A DNA stretch of 64,000 bases from Streptomyces eurocidicus (GCF_002891295.1 NZ_LGUI01000003.1:930001-994000), one strand, 5' to 3'; numbered from the stretch's first letter, positions 8,773-18,361 are shown. Notes: a model not told the origin generated them from the sequence alone. Made by a program: numbers and translations.

Positions 8773-11283
8773 GTGACGTCACCTTCCAGCCAGTCCTCGC
8801 TCCCGTCCGCCCCGCCGCCGGAATCCGGCGATCCGGCGCCGGACGACCTGACGCGGATCGATCTGACGGTCGTCATCCCGGCCTATGACGAACAGGACCG
8901 GCTCGCGCCGACGCTGGCCGCGGTCCGGTCCCACCTCACCACCCTGCGGACCCCCACGGGCGCCCCCGTCGCCTGGGAGCTGATCGTCGTCGACGACGGC
9001 TCCACGGACGCCACCGCCGACATCGCCGGGGCCGCCGCCGAGGCCGATCCCCGCGTCCGGCTGCTGCGCACCCCCGCCAACCGGGGCAAGGGCCACGCCG
9101 TGCGCACCGGGGTGCTCGCCTCGCGCGGCGCGCGCGTCCTGGTCACCGACGCCGACCTGGCCACCCCCGTCGAGGAGCTGGACCGCCTCGGCAGGCGGCT
9201 CGACGAGGGCGCCGCCGCGGCCGTCGGCTCCCGCGCGCTGCCCGGCTCGCGGATAGCCGTCCGCCAGCACGCCCTGCGCGAGCTCCTGGGCCGGCTGGGC
9301 GCCCGGCTGATACGCGCCGCCGCGGTGCCCGGCATACGGGACACCCAGTGCGGCTTCAAGCTCTTCGACGGCGACAAGGTCCGTACGGCCTTCGGGCGCT
9401 CCCGGCTGGACGGCTGGAGCTTCGACGCCGAGATCCTGCGCTTCTTCCACCAGGAGGGCTGGGAGATCGCCGAAGTACCCGTCCGCTGGGCCCACCAGCC
9501 CGGCTCCAAGGTCCGCCCGCGCGCCTACCTGGACACCCTGGCCGACCTCGTCCGCATCCGCTGGGGCGCCGTGGAGCCCGTCCGGCTCGCGATCCCCGCG
9601 CTCTTCCTGCTCGTCGCCACCGTGCTCTACGCCGGTCTGTGGGCCTCGCCCGGCGGCCGCTACCTCGCCGACTCCGGCTCCGACCAGACGCAGTGGGAGT
9701 GGTTCCTCGCGGTCGCCGCGGACAACGTCGCCCATCTGCGCAACCCGCTCTTCACCGGACTGCAGAACGCCCCGAGCGGTGTGAACCTCATGGCCAACAC
9801 CTCCATGCTCGGGCTGTCCGTCCCGCTCGCCCCCGTCACCCTCGCCCTGGGCGCCCACGTCACCTGGGCACTGGTGCTCACCGGCGGTCTGGCCGCGACC
9901 GCCTGCGCCTGGTACTGGCTGCTCGCCAAGCGCTTCGTGCGCTCCCGCTGGGCCGCCGCGCTCGGCGGCGGGTTCTGCGCCTTCGCGCCGCCGATGATCT
10001 CGCACGGCAACGCCCACCCCAACTTCCTCGTGCTCTTCATGATCCCGGTGATCATCGACCGGCTGCTGCGGCTGTGCGAGGGCCGCCGCACCCGGCGCGA
10101 CGGGGTGCTCCTCGGCCTCTTCCTCGCCTACCAGGTCTTCCTCGGCGAGGAGGCGCTGCTGCTGGCCGTCACCGGCCTCGCGCTCTACGCCCTCGCCCAC
10201 GCCGTCGCCGACCCCGACCTGGCGCGCGCCGTCGCCCCCCGGCTGCTGCGCGGCCTGGGCATCGCCGCGCTCGTCGCCGTGCCCCTCACGGCCGTCCCGC
10301 TCGCCTGGCAGTTCCTCGGCCCCCAGAGCTACGGCAGCGTCCTGCACGGCCAGGTCGGCAACCACCCGATGGCCTTCCTGGAGTTCGCCACCCGGTCGCT
10401 GGCGGGCGACCCGGGCGTCGCCGCGTCCCTGTCCCTCAACCGGACCGAGGAGAACGCCTTCTTCGGCTGGCCCCTCGTCGTCCTTACGGTCGCGATCGCC
10501 GTCCGCCTGCGCGCCGAACCGAGGGTCCGCGCCCTCGCCTTCACCGCCGCCGCGGCGGCCCTCCTCTCGCTCGGGCAGAACATCCCGCTGCCCGGCACGG
10601 ACCGGACGCTGCCCGGCCCCTGGCGGCTCGTCGCCGAGCTGCCGGTCTTCGAGTCCGTCATCGAGTCGCGCGCGGCCATGATCTGCGCGCCCGCCGTCGG
10701 CGTCCTCCTCGCCCTCGCCTGCGACCGGCTCGCCCTGCGGCGGCTGCGCGGCGAGCGCGAGCGCTCCCACCGGCTGCTGGGCTGCGCGGCCCTCGCCGTC
10801 GCCCTCCTGCCCGTCCTCCCCACGCCGTACCGGACGGTCGAGCGGGAGCCGGTGCCCGAGTTCATCGCGGACGGCACCTGGCGCGCGCACGTGCGCCCCG
10901 GCCGCACGCTGGTGCCCGTCCCGCTGCCCAGCCCCTCCGACACCGCCGCCCTCCACTGGCAGGTCCGGGCCGGCCTCGGGTTCGCCTTCCCCGGCGGCTA
11001 TTTCAACGGGCCCTGGGGGCCGGACCGCATCGGCATATACGGACCGGAGCCGCGCCCCACCTCCGACCTCCTCCAAGGCGTCCACGACACCGGCAAGGTC
11101 CCCGCCGTCGGTCCGCAGCAGCGTCGCGAGTTCCTTACGGACCTCCGGTACTGGCGCGCGGACAGCCTGGTCCTGGACCCCCGGCAGAACGCCGCGCAGC
11201 TGCGCGAGACCGTCACCCGGCTGACCGGACGGGAGCCCGAGCGCCTCGGCGGGCTGTGGGTGTGGGACGTCGCGGGTGGCTGA
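8773..11283 (+). CDS. Glycosyltransferase family 2 fused to a polytopic membrane domain
   Basis: The 836-residue protein has two parts. Residues about 30-265 are a GT2 domain of the dolichyl-phosphate sugar transferase type, with VVIPAYDEQDRL, the nucleotide-binding VVDDGSTD, the DxD-like VTDADLATP and the acceptor-side DTQCGFKLF. From about residue 275 there are roughly ten hydrophobic segments, beginning LAIPALFLLVATVLYAGLW, then a soluble C-terminal tail. The arrangement suggests that a sugar is first placed on polyprenyl phosphate and then used or moved by the membrane part, for envelope glycan or protein glycosylation. The GTG at 8773 is the start that includes the whole GT2 domain. The acceptor is unknown. 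Confidence 0.8.
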   Translation: MTSPSSQSSLPSAPPPESGDPAPDDLTRIDLTVVIPAYDEQDRLAPTLAAVRSHLTTLRTPTGAPVAWELIVVDDGSTDATADIAGAAAEADPRVRLLRTPANRGKGHAVRTGVLASRGARVLVTDADLATPVEELDRLGRRLDEGAAAAVGSRALPGSRIAVRQHALRELLGRLGARLIRAAAVPGIRDTQCGFKLFDGDKVRTAFGRSRLDGWSFDAEILRFFHQEGWEIAEVPVRWAHQPGSKVRPRAYLDTLADLVRIRWGAVEPVRLAIPALFLLVATVLYAGLWASPGGRYLADSGSDQTQWEWFLAVAADNVAHLRNPLFTGLQNAPSGVNLMANTSMLGLSVPLAPVTLALGAHVTWALVLTGGLAATACAWYWLLAKRFVRSRWAAALGGGFCAFAPPMISHGNAHPNFLVLFMIPVIIDRLLRLCEGRRTRRDGVLLGLFLAYQVFLGEEALLLAVTGLALYALAHAVADPDLARAVAPRLLRGLGIAALVAVPLTAVPLAWQFLGPQSYGSVLHGQVGNHPMAFLEFATRSLAGDPGVAASLSLNRTEENAFFGWPLVVLTVAIAVRLRAEPRVRALAFTAAAAALLSLGQNIPLPGTDRTLPGPWRLVAELPVFESVIESRAAMICAPAVGVLLALACDRLALRRLRGERERSHRLLGCAALAVALLPVLPTPYRTVEREPVPEFIADGTWRAHVRPGRTLVPVPLPSPSDTAALHWQVRAGLGFAFPGGYFNGPWGPDRIGIYGPEPRPTSDLLQGVHDTGKVPAVGPQQRREFLTDLRYWRADSLVLDPRQNAAQLRETVTRLTGREPERLGGLWVWDVAGG

Positions 11284-11364
11284 CGCCCGCCCGGTATGAC
11301 AACAGGGCCGACAGCACTACTCTGGCCCGACCATCGCACTCAACGCGACCGAGAGTGAGTTCAC

Positions 11365-12015
11365 GTGGCCTGTGACCTCTGGCTGGTGCCCCTCGTCGAT
11401 GTGCTGTGCCACAGCCCGGACAACCCCTTCGCCGAAGAGATCGCCGCGTACGACAAGGCGCTCGGCGAGGCCGGGCTGCCCCCCGTCCCCGTCTTCGGCT
11501 ACATGCCGGGGCTCTCCGGGGACGTCGCCCCGGTCGCGGGCTTCGACTACGACGCCCTGCACTTCCTGCGCCGCGCCCACCTGCTCAACCTGTGCGGCCT
11601 CGCGGTCACGCCCGTGGACGAACTCGGCGGGGACTACGAGCAGTTGCTGGAGATGTTCGAGACCACGGCCCAGCAGTCGCACCTGGTCTGGCACTACGAC
11701 CACGCGGGCGCGTACGTACCGGTGGACTTCGCGCACCCGCTGTCGAGCGAGGAGCTCCTCGAAGGCGGCGGACCCCTGGGCTCCAGCCAGGGGCTGCTGC
11801 GCGAACTCCACCACGTGGCACCGGTCCTGGGCATCGACCCCGGCAACCCGCCCGCGCCGCCGGCCGCGCCGGACCGCCCCACGGGCCTGGAGGAGCCCGC
11901 GGCGCCCGGCCCGTACGACGACAGCCCGTTCGCCCGGGAGCGGCACGTGTGGCTCGGGCTGCACGCCGCCGCGACGCGCAGCCTCGGCCAGGGATCGATG
12001 ATCGTCTTCAGCTGA
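11365..12015 (+). CDS. Conserved actinobacterial protein of unknown function
   Basis: I do not recognise a named family. The 216-residue protein starts at GTG 11365 with a GAGAGTGAG ribosome site and begins ACDLWLVPLVDVLCHSPDNP. It has no signal peptide or membrane helix, is acidic, and contains a Pro/Ala-rich stretch near residues 155-180. A TACTCT -10-like hexamer lies about 45 bases upstream of the start, within AT-richer sequence. It follows the glycosyltransferase gene in the same direction with an 81-base gap, so the two may or may not share a transcript. Codon bias is typical for the region, which supports it being real. Confidence 0.7.
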   Translation: MACDLWLVPLVDVLCHSPDNPFAEEIAAYDKALGEAGLPPVPVFGYMPGLSGDVAPVAGFDYDALHFLRRAHLLNLCGLAVTPVDELGGDYEQLLEMFETTAQQSHLVWHYDHAGAYVPVDFAHPLSSEELLEGGGPLGSSQGLLRELHHVAPVLGIDPGNPPAPPAAPDRPTGLEEPAAPGPYDDSPFARERHVWLGLHAAATRSLGQGSMIVFS

Positions 12016-12065
12016 ACGACGAGCGCCCGGCCGGCGGACGGTCCGGGGCCGCCCCGCCCGAGCAC

Positions 12066-12797
12066 TCAGCGGGGCGGCTCCGGGGGGCGCTGCCGGGGCA
12101 TGTTGGGCCGGGTGCCCGGCGGCAGCGGGAAGCGCGGCAGCGGGCCGCCGTCCTTGCCGTGCGGCCCCCACGACACCAGGGACTGGGTGACCAACGGCGT
12201 CGGCCCCGCCCGGAATTCGATCATCCAGTCCGCCGTCTCCGCCCGCACGAGCTCCGAGACGTCCTCGGAGAAGCGCCGCAGCACGCTCAGACAGCGCTCC
12301 GCGGCCTCGCTCGCCGTGCCCTCGGTGGGGCCCAGCACCTCGCGCACGCACTCCGACGCCCAGTCGAACTGGAGCGCCTCCAGCCGCCGCTGCACGGCCT
12401 GGGCCGTCGCCACGGCCCGCATCCATCCCGACGTCAGCCCGAAGAAGCGGTCGCAGGCGACGCACGCCACCGCCCCGAGCAGCACCAGGAACCCCCACGC
12501 CGAACCGGTGCGGACGATGCCCGTCAGCTGCAACAGCGGCAGCGCGGCGCCCGCGACGGCGCAGAGCGCGGCGCCGATGCGCAGCGCGCGCGCCCAGCGG
12601 CGTTTCCAGGCGCGGTCCGCGAGATACCAGTCGACCAGATACAGCGCGCCGTTCTCCACCCATCGGTACAGCTCATCGAGACGCTCCGCGGGCTCCCCCC
12701 AGTCACCGAGCGGGAAGGTCCGGCCGCGCAGGTCGCCACGGTGCCTCCCACTCTGCTCGCGGGGGAGCCCTTCGGGCTGCATCTCCGGCTGGCTCAC
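12066..12797 (-). CDS. SLATT-like membrane protein
   Basis: The 243-residue protein begins SQPEMQPEG after a GTG at 12797, with GAGGGAG upstream on the minus strand. Two adjacent hydrophobic segments (ALRIGAALCAVAGAALPLLQL and SAWGFLVLLGAVACVACD, about residues 75-125) are followed by a long amphipathic helix rich in Arg/Glu/Ala. The order resembles SLATT-domain proteins (two helices plus a cytoplasmic helical tail), a group predicted to act as membrane effectors in some conflict systems. No nucleotide-producing partner is encoded nearby, so a defence role is not supported. It is transcribed divergently from purD. Confidence 0.6.
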   Translation of the reverse strand: MSQPEMQPEGLPREQSGRHRGDLRGRTFPLGDWGEPAERLDELYRWVENGALYLVDWYLADRAWKRRWARALRIGAALCAVAGAALPLLQLTGIVRTGSAWGFLVLLGAVACVACDRFFGLTSGWMRAVATAQAVQRRLEALQFDWASECVREVLGPTEGTASEAAERCLSVLRRFSEDVSELVRAETADWMIEFRAGPTPLVTQSLVSWGPHGKDGGPLPRFPLPPGTRPNMPRQRPPEPPR

Positions 12798-13125
12798 CCG
12801 TGCACTCCCTCTGCCGCTGCGGATCGCGAGCCACCTTCCTACCGCCGAACGGTCGGTCTTGGGGACAAGATCCATGGTTTTCCGCCCGTAAGCGCTGAGG
12901 AATCCGGTATAGGGCCGCCCGGCACTCACCCGAAAGAGTGGGGCACGTGGGTGACGGCGGGAACGGAGCGTGACCGGGAGCGCGGGGGCGGGCCGGGCCG
13001 GGTCAGGCGCGGGGCGGCGGACGAACGGGCCCGCTCCGCCCCGCGGGACCGCAGCAGTGACGTTTCCGTGCCCGCCGCGCCGCCCCTGGGAATCGATCAG
13101 TCGACGAGGCAATAGGGTGACCGGT
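12798..13125. other. Divergent promoter region, no gene seen
   Basis: The 328 bases separate the SLATT-like gene from purD. A purD -10 (TAGGGT, 13113-13118) is evident at the right end. A short AT-richer patch at 12855-12915 may hold the promoter for the leftward gene. I see no convincing open frame. Confidence 0.6.
13113..13118 (+). promoter_or_regulatory. purD -10 box (leaderless start)
   Basis: TAGGGT ends 7 bases before the GTG at 13126. With the usual start point 6-7 bases after a -10, the mRNA would begin at the start codon itself. The preceding GCAATAG matches the sequence at the purF promoter (34394-34400). No clear -35 is visible. Confidence 0.55.
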
Positions 13126-14385
13126 GTGAAGGTCCTCGTCATCGGCGGCGGCGCCCGCGAACACGCCCTGTGCCGCTCACTCTCCCTCGATCCCGACGTC
13201 ACCGCGCTGCACTGCGCCCCCGGAAACGCGGGGATCGCGGAGGTCGCCGAGGTGCATCCGGTGGACGCCCTCGACGGTGCGGCCGTCGTGGCGCTCGCCG
13301 AAGCGCTGGGCGCGGAGCTCGTCGTCGTCGGCCCGGAGGCCCCGCTCGTCGCGGGCGTCGCCGACGCCGTCCGCGAGCGCGGCATCCCCGTCTTCGGGCC
13401 CTCGGCCGAGGCGGCGGTGCTGGAAGGCTCCAAGGCGTTCGCCAAGGACGTCATGGCCGCCGCGAACGTGCCCACCGCCCGCGCCTACGTGTGCACCACC
13501 CCGGAGGAGATCGACCGGGCGCTCGACGCCTTCGGCGCTCCTTACGTCGTGAAGGACGACGGGCTGGCCGCCGGCAAGGGCGTCGTCGTGACCGACGACC
13601 TCGCCGCCGCCCGTGAGCACGCGCTCGCCTGCGGCCGGGTCGTCGTCGAGGAGTTCCTCGACGGCCCCGAGGTCTCCCTCTTCGCGGTCACCGACGGTGA
13701 GACGGTCGTCCCGCTCCAGCCCGCCCAGGACTTCAAGCGCGCCCTCGACGGCGACGAGGGCCCGAACACCGGCGGCATGGGCGCGTACTCCCCGCTCCCG
13801 TGGGCCGACCCCAAGCTGGTCGAGGAGGTCCTGCAGAGCGTCCTGCAGCCCACCGTCGACGAGCTGCGCCGCCGGGGCACGCCCTTCTCCGGGCTGCTCT
13901 ACGCCGGGCTCGCGATCACCTCGCGCGGCGTGCGGGTGATCGAGTTCAACGCGCGCTTCGGCGACCCCGAGACGCAGGTCGTGCTCGCCCGCCTGAAGAC
14001 GCCGCTGGCCGGGCTGCTGCACGCCGCCGCGACCGGCGCCCTCGCCACGTTCCCGCCGCTGCGGTGGAGCGACGGCGCCGCCGTCACCGTCGTGGTCGCC
14101 TCGCACAACTACCCCGGTACCCCGCGCACCGGCGATGTGATCGAGGGCCTGCCGGCGGTGGACGCCCTGGACGACGCCTATGTCCTGCACGCCGGGACCG
14201 CCCACGACGCCGAGGGCCGGGTCGTCAGCGCAGGCGGCCGGGTGCTGTCCGTCACGGCGGAGGGGCCCGACCTCGCCACGGCCCGCGAGCGCGCCTACGA
14301 GGGCGTCGAGCTCGTCCGGCTGGCCGGTTCCCACCACCGCACCGACATCGCCGAGCGGGCCGCGGCCGCCGCCGCACGCCCCTGA
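13126..14385 (+). CDS. purD: Phosphoribosylamine-glycine ligase
   Basis: PurD makes glycinamide ribonucleotide from phosphoribosylamine, glycine and ATP, the second step of purine synthesis. The 419-residue ATP-grasp protein shows the N-terminal [14 protein letters not shown], the ATP-binding [25 protein letters not shown], and the metal-binding [15 protein letters not shown] chose GTG 13126, which matches the normal family N-terminus and would be leaderless. An in-frame GTG at 13117 with GAGG upstream would add three residues. A strong hairpin follows the stop, so the gene is probably monocistronic. Confidence 0.97.
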   Translation: MKVLVIGGGAREHALCRSLSLDPDVTALHCAPGNAGIAEVAEVHPVDALDGAAVVALAEALGAELVVVGPEAPLVAGVADAVRERGIPVFGPSAEAAVLEGSKAFAKDVMAAANVPTARAYVCTTPEEIDRALDAFGAPYVVKDDGLAAGKGVVVTDDLAAAREHALACGRVVVEEFLDGPEVSLFAVTDGETVVPLQPAQDFKRALDGDEGPNTGGMGAYSPLPWADPKLVEEVLQSVLQPTVDELRRRGTPFSGLLYAGLAITSRGVRVIEFNARFGDPETQVVLARLKTPLAGLLHAAATGALATFPPLRWSDGAAVTVVVASHNYPGTPRTGDVIEGLPAVDALDDAYVLHAGTAHDAEGRVVSAGGRVLSVTAEGPDLATARERAYEGVELVRLAGSHHRTDIAERAAAAAARP

Positions 14386-14784
14386 CCTCCGGACACGTCC
14401 ACAGCCCGGCCCACCGGCCCGTACCGCCTCGGTACGGGCCGGTTGTCGGATCCGCTGGAAGCGTGCCGAGGGGCCCGGCCGGGCGGGGAGCCGCGGAGGC
14501 CCACTTGCCAGTCGGCTGACTGGTGGAGCAGTCTGTCCGGCGGTTTCCGGGTGGCTTTGCCCAAAGCCATTCCATCGGGTGACCGGTTGCCCAACTGGCT
14601 GACGCGCGCCCCACCCCCAACTAGGGTGCGGCGCAAGCCAGGTGCCGCGCGTCCGGCAACTGGCCCACCGGCATTGCGATGTCAGAGGCCGGTGCCACAG
14701 TGGGGGAAGGGCAACGCAGCGGGCGTTGCGCCCGCTGTCGCACTCCTCGGCGGAGCACCAACTGGCAAGGGGGTGATCGGTCCC
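14386..14784 (+). promoter_or_regulatory. Upstream region of the M48-like gene with iterated CAACTGGC motif
   Basis: Past the purD terminator this 399-base gap has no gene. CAACTGGC occurs exactly at 14592-14599, 14657-14664 and 14759-14766. A variant, CAACTAGG, lies at 14618-14625, and a palindrome CCAGTC/GACTGG at 14508-14523. A promoter-like pair, CTGACG (14599-14604) and TAGGGT (14622-14627), has a 17-bp spacer, so one motif touches the -35 and the variant overlaps the -10. This could be a multi-site operator. Confidence 0.4.
14414..14442 (+). terminator. purD terminator
   Basis: CCGGCCCGTACCG (14414-14426) and CGGTACGGGCCGG (14430-14442) form a perfect 13-bp stem with a 3-base loop, 29 bases after the purD stop. 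It is followed by TTGTC. The stability and position fit a terminator. Confidence 0.8.
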
Positions 14785-16530
14785 GTGGCAGGTCCAGAGA
14801 CAGGCGTGCTGGTCGCGCGTGCCCAAGCCCTCGCGGTGCTGCGCATCCGCAGCGCCGCGCTGGCCGTCGCCCTGCTGCCGGCGGCCGTCGCCGTCGTGCT
14901 GCTGGCCGGCGTCTCCATGGGCCGTATCCCGGACGGCGGCGGCTGGAGCACGGCCCGCTGGGCCGTCACCGGCGCCGCCCTGCTGGCCCTGGCGCTGGCC
15001 GCGGCGGTCACCGCCGTGGTCGTCCGGGCCCGTCCCGCGCAGAGCCCCACGGTCCCGATCCCCGAGGAGACGGCCCCCGACCTCTACCGCCTCGTCCGTG
15101 AGCTGGCCGAGCGGCTGGGCGTCCCCGCGCCCTCCGCCATGGCCCTGACGCCCGACTGCGACAGCTGGCTGGAGGACCGTACGCACCCGGCGCACGGCCC
15201 GCCGCGCCGTCCCCGGGCCGGCCTGGCCGGACTGCCCCGGCCGCAGCGCCGCAGCGGCGCCGCCCCGGTGCTGGTGATCGGCTCCCCGTTCCTGTGGTGG
15301 ATGCGGGTGGCCGAGCTCCGGGCGCTGCTGGCGCCCGTCGTCGCGGGCACCGGCCCGTCCGCCAACCCCGACATAGCGGCCGCCCGCCGCTTCGTCCGGG
15401 GCCTGGACGCCGCCGTGGCCGTCGCCGCGGGGCGGCCGGCCCTCGCGTTCGTCGGGGGCGTCGCCCGGCTGCTGCTGCACTCCTGCCGGGACCACGCCGC
15501 CCGGATGGAGCGCGGGGTGGCCGCCGCCGCGTCCGAGCGCGCCCAGGGCGTCGACTACGGCCTGCGGATCGTCGCCCAGGAGCAGGTCGGCCTCGCCTAC
15601 GCCGGCTGGGACCGGCTGCTGAACCGGGTCGCGCTGCCCGCCTGGCGGATGGGCCGCTGGCCCTCCCGGCTGGACGCCGGGGTCGTCTCGGCGCTCACCG
15701 AGCTGTCCCGGCGCGACCGCCTCGCCGAGGGCTTCACCTCCCGGCTGGGCGAGCGGCCCGCCTGCGATCTGCTGGAGGAGCCGGGCGCGATCGACGAGGC
15801 GGCTTCCCTGCTGGCCGCCAGGCTGTTCCACGGCGGCCCGGCCGAGTCCGGCCCCGGCTGGTCCCCCGTCGCCTGGAGTCAGTACCCCGAGGAGGTCGTG
15901 GACCGTAAATGGCGGCTGGAGGCGGCCCGTCTGCACCGCGTCCTGGACGACATCCCGGCGTCCCCGCTCGCTCCCGCCCCCGCCCTCGCGGAAGCCGTCC
16001 CCGAGGGCGTCCCGGACGGCGGCGTCCCCGCCGGGCCGCCCGGGGGAGCGGCACCCGCCGTGGTGCCCACCGCGCCCGGCGCGGCACCCACCGTGGCCCG
16101 GGTCCTGGAGCGCCTCACCGGGCCCGCGGCCCCCGGAGTGGCGGAGGAGCTGGAGGCCCGGCTCACCGCCGAGGTGGCCCGGGAGGCCGTCCGGGAGCGG
16201 CCCGAGGCGGACCGGAGCGCGTTCGGCGCCGCCGCCGACGCCTGGGTCGACGGGCTCGCTCCGCTGTTCCCGCTGCAACCCCCGCGCAGCGGCAGGGAGC
16301 TGCTCACCGACCACGTGACGGCCATGGTGTGCTGCGCCGCCGTCGACACCGCCGGCGCCGCCCCCGGCCTGGACTGGCTCGACGGCCCCGCCCTGCTGGT
16401 CGGCGGCGCCCGCCGCGCCGACCTGGCCCGTACGGTCCTCAGCCTGATCGAGGACGGCGACGGTGAGCCGCTGCGCGCCTGGCTGGGCGAGATCGGGGTC
16501 CGCCCCGAGAAGCCGGTCCGCCTGGCGTGA
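14785..16530 (+). CDS. Membrane protein resembling M48 peptidase but lacking the zinc motif
   Basis: The protein is about 581 residues long if it starts at the GTG at 14785 (AAGGGGG upstream; GTG 14773 is an alternative). Two hydrophobic segments (near residues 18-40 and 55-78) are followed by a segment whose order resembles M48 membrane peptidases: PSAMALTPDCDSWLED, then VIGSPFLWWMRVAELRALLAPVVAG. In active M48 enzymes the sequence after ELRALLA is HELAH, carrying the zinc ligands; here it reads PVVAG. It would therefore be non-catalytic. The C-terminal third is Ala/Pro-rich and variable. The family link is my own reading and should be tested by structure prediction. It lies between purD and a dimethylformamidase-like gene. 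Confidence 0.5.
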   Translation: MAGPETGVLVARAQALAVLRIRSAALAVALLPAAVAVVLLAGVSMGRIPDGGGWSTARWAVTGAALLALALAAAVTAVVVRARPAQSPTVPIPEETAPDLYRLVRELAERLGVPAPSAMALTPDCDSWLEDRTHPAHGPPRRPRAGLAGLPRPQRRSGAAPVLVIGSPFLWWMRVAELRALLAPVVAGTGPSANPDIAAARRFVRGLDAAVAVAAGRPALAFVGGVARLLLHSCRDHAARMERGVAAAASERAQGVDYGLRIVAQEQVGLAYAGWDRLLNRVALPAWRMGRWPSRLDAGVVSALTELSRRDRLAEGFTSRLGERPACDLLEEPGAIDEAASLLAARLFHGGPAESGPGWSPVAWSQYPEEVVDRKWRLEAARLHRVLDDIPASPLAPAPALAEAVPEGVPDGGVPAGPPGGAAPAVVPTAPGAAPTVARVLERLTGPAAPGVAEELEARLTAEVAREAVRERPEADRSAFGAAADAWVDGLAPLFPLQPPRSGRELLTDHVTAMVCCAAVDTAGAAPGLDWLDGPALLVGGARRADLARTVLSLIEDGDGEPLRAWLGEIGVRPEKPVRLA

Positions 16531-16802
16531 GGCCGGTGCGGCGCGGACCACCCGGCCCGCGCCGTCCTCGCGGCGGCCCGGCGGCGCGCCGTCACCGGGC
16601 GAGGACCGATCCGCCGACGAGCCGCCCGAAGCCGCCACCAGGCACCACCCGGACCCGGGCCACGGTGGGTGCCGCGCCGGGCACGACGAGCACCGAGCAG
16701 GACGAGCACCGAGCACGAAGAGCACGGCGAGCACCGGACCGGGCGTCAGGACGAACAGCCACGGAGACGAGTACGCGTCGGGGGCGCAGGGGAGGGAGCG
16801 CG

Positions 16803-18293
16803 ATGGGGATGGACCAGATCCGCCGCTGGGAGTCGGGGGCGCTCGCGCACGCGGTCTCGGACCCGTTCGGCCAGGGCCCCCTGCCCTGGCTGCGCGGCAC
16901 CGAGAGCTACTTCGACGGCACGGGCCGGATCATCCCCTGGTACGTGGAGCCCGCCCCGGAGCAGCTCCCGGAGCGTGCCGGAGCCCGCGTCCCGGCCCCG
17001 CGCGGCCGCCGCCCCCGCACCGCCGACGACGTCCACCGGCAGATCAAGGGCTTCGCGTCCGACAGCGCCGTGGCCCCCGGCGAGGCCATCGACTTCCGGA
17101 TCACGGTCGACCCGCCGCAGCAGTTCGGCGTGGACGTCTACCGCATCGGGCACTACGCGGGCGACGGCGCCGCGAAGATGACCACCAGCCCCCGGCTGTC
17201 CGGCATCGTCCAGCCCGCCCCGCTCACCGTCGACCGCACGGTCTCCTGCCACCACTGGTGGCTCTCCTGGCGGCTCCAGATCCCCGGCTACTGGAGTCTG
17301 GGCGCCTATGTGGCCGTCCTGACCACCGCCGACGGCTACCGCAGCCACATCCCCTTCCTCGTCCGCGACACCCACCCGGCCGATCTGCTGCTCGTCCTCC
17401 CCGACATCACCTGGCAGGCGTACAACCTCTACCCCGAGGACGGCCGCACGGGCGCGAGCCTCTACCACGCCTGGGACGAGGACGGCCGGCTGCTGGGCGA
17501 GGAGGACGCGGCCACCACGGTCTCCTTCGACCGCCCCTTCGCGGGCGCCGGCCTGCCGCTGCACGTCGGCCACGCCTACGACTTCATCCGCTGGGCCGAG
17601 CGGTACGGCTACGACCTCGCCTACGCCGACACCCGTGACCTGCACGCCGGCCGCGTGGACCCGTCCCGCTACCGTGGCCTGATCTTCCCCGGCCACGACG
17701 AGTACTGGTCGCCGGCCATGCGCCGCTCCGCCGAGCTGGCCCGCGACTCCGGCACGTCGCTGGTCTTCCTGTCCGCGAACACCATGTACTGGCAGGCCGA
17801 CCTGTCCCCCTCGCCGGCCGGCCCGGACCGCCTGCTGACCTGCCGAAAACATCGTGGCCCCGGCCGCTCCGCGCTGTGGCGCGACGTCACGCCCGCCGAA
17901 CAGCAGCTGCTCGGCATCCAGTACGCGGGCCGGGTGCCCGAGCCCGCCCCCATGGTCGTCCGCAACGCCGGGCACTGGCTCTGGGACGCCACCGGTGCCG
18001 CCGAGGGCGACGAGCTGCCCGGCCTGGTCGCGGGCGAGGCCGACCGCTACTACCCCCGGACGGCCCTGCCCGAGCACACCCGGCGCATCCTGCTGGCCCA
18101 CTCCCCGTACGAGGACGGCGAGGGCGTCAGACGCCACCAGGAGACCTCGCTCTACCGCGCCCCCAGCGGCGCCCTCGTCTTCGCCTCGGGCACCTTCGCC
18201 TGGTCGCCCGCCCTGGACCGGCCCGGCCACGCGGACGCCCGGATCCAGCGGGCCACGGCCAATCTCCTGGACCGCATCTGTAAGCGCTGCTGA
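16803..18293 (+). CDS. N,N-dimethylformamidase large-subunit-like protein
   Basis: The 496-residue protein starts at ATG 16803 with a GGGAGGGAG ribosome site. It resembles the large subunit of N,N-dimethylformamidase (DmfA2): an N-terminal beta-rich part with DVYRIGHYAGDGA and a glutamine-amidotransferase-like C-terminal part with DLLLVLPDITWQAYN, RGLIFPGHDEYWS and LVFLSANTMYWQ. The characterised enzyme needs a small subunit, and no such gene is adjacent, so the substrate is uncertain. There is no signal peptide. The 272 bases upstream contain imperfect GAGCACCGAGCA-type direct repeats but no gene. It is followed 68 bases later by purC. Confidence 0.75.
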   Translation: MGMDQIRRWESGALAHAVSDPFGQGPLPWLRGTESYFDGTGRIIPWYVEPAPEQLPERAGARVPAPRGRRPRTADDVHRQIKGFASDSAVAPGEAIDFRITVDPPQQFGVDVYRIGHYAGDGAAKMTTSPRLSGIVQPAPLTVDRTVSCHHWWLSWRLQIPGYWSLGAYVAVLTTADGYRSHIPFLVRDTHPADLLLVLPDITWQAYNLYPEDGRTGASLYHAWDEDGRLLGEEDAATTVSFDRPFAGAGLPLHVGHAYDFIRWAERYGYDLAYADTRDLHAGRVDPSRYRGLIFPGHDEYWSPAMRRSAELARDSGTSLVFLSANTMYWQADLSPSPAGPDRLLTCRKHRGPGRSALWRDVTPAEQQLLGIQYAGRVPEPAPMVVRNAGHWLWDATGAAEGDELPGLVAGEADRYYPRTALPEHTRRILLAHSPYEDGEGVRRHQETSLYRAPSGALVFASGTFAWSPALDRPGHADARIQRATANLLDRICKRC

Positions 18294-18361
18294 CCCTCGT
18301 CCGCCCCGGTCGCGGACGTACGGCAGAATCGTGGTGCTTGGACAAACCACCAGGAGGACGC

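Noticed and set aside
12066..12797. A phage-defence module centred on the SLATT-like protein.
   Set aside because: No nucleotide cyclase, nuclease, reverse transcriptase or other partner is encoded nearby; the neighbours are purD and a conserved protein of unknown function.
16678..16735. Tandem GAGCACCGAGCA-like repeats as a regulatory array.
   Set aside because: The copies are imperfect and low-complexity, with no promoter placed to use them; they look like slippage products.
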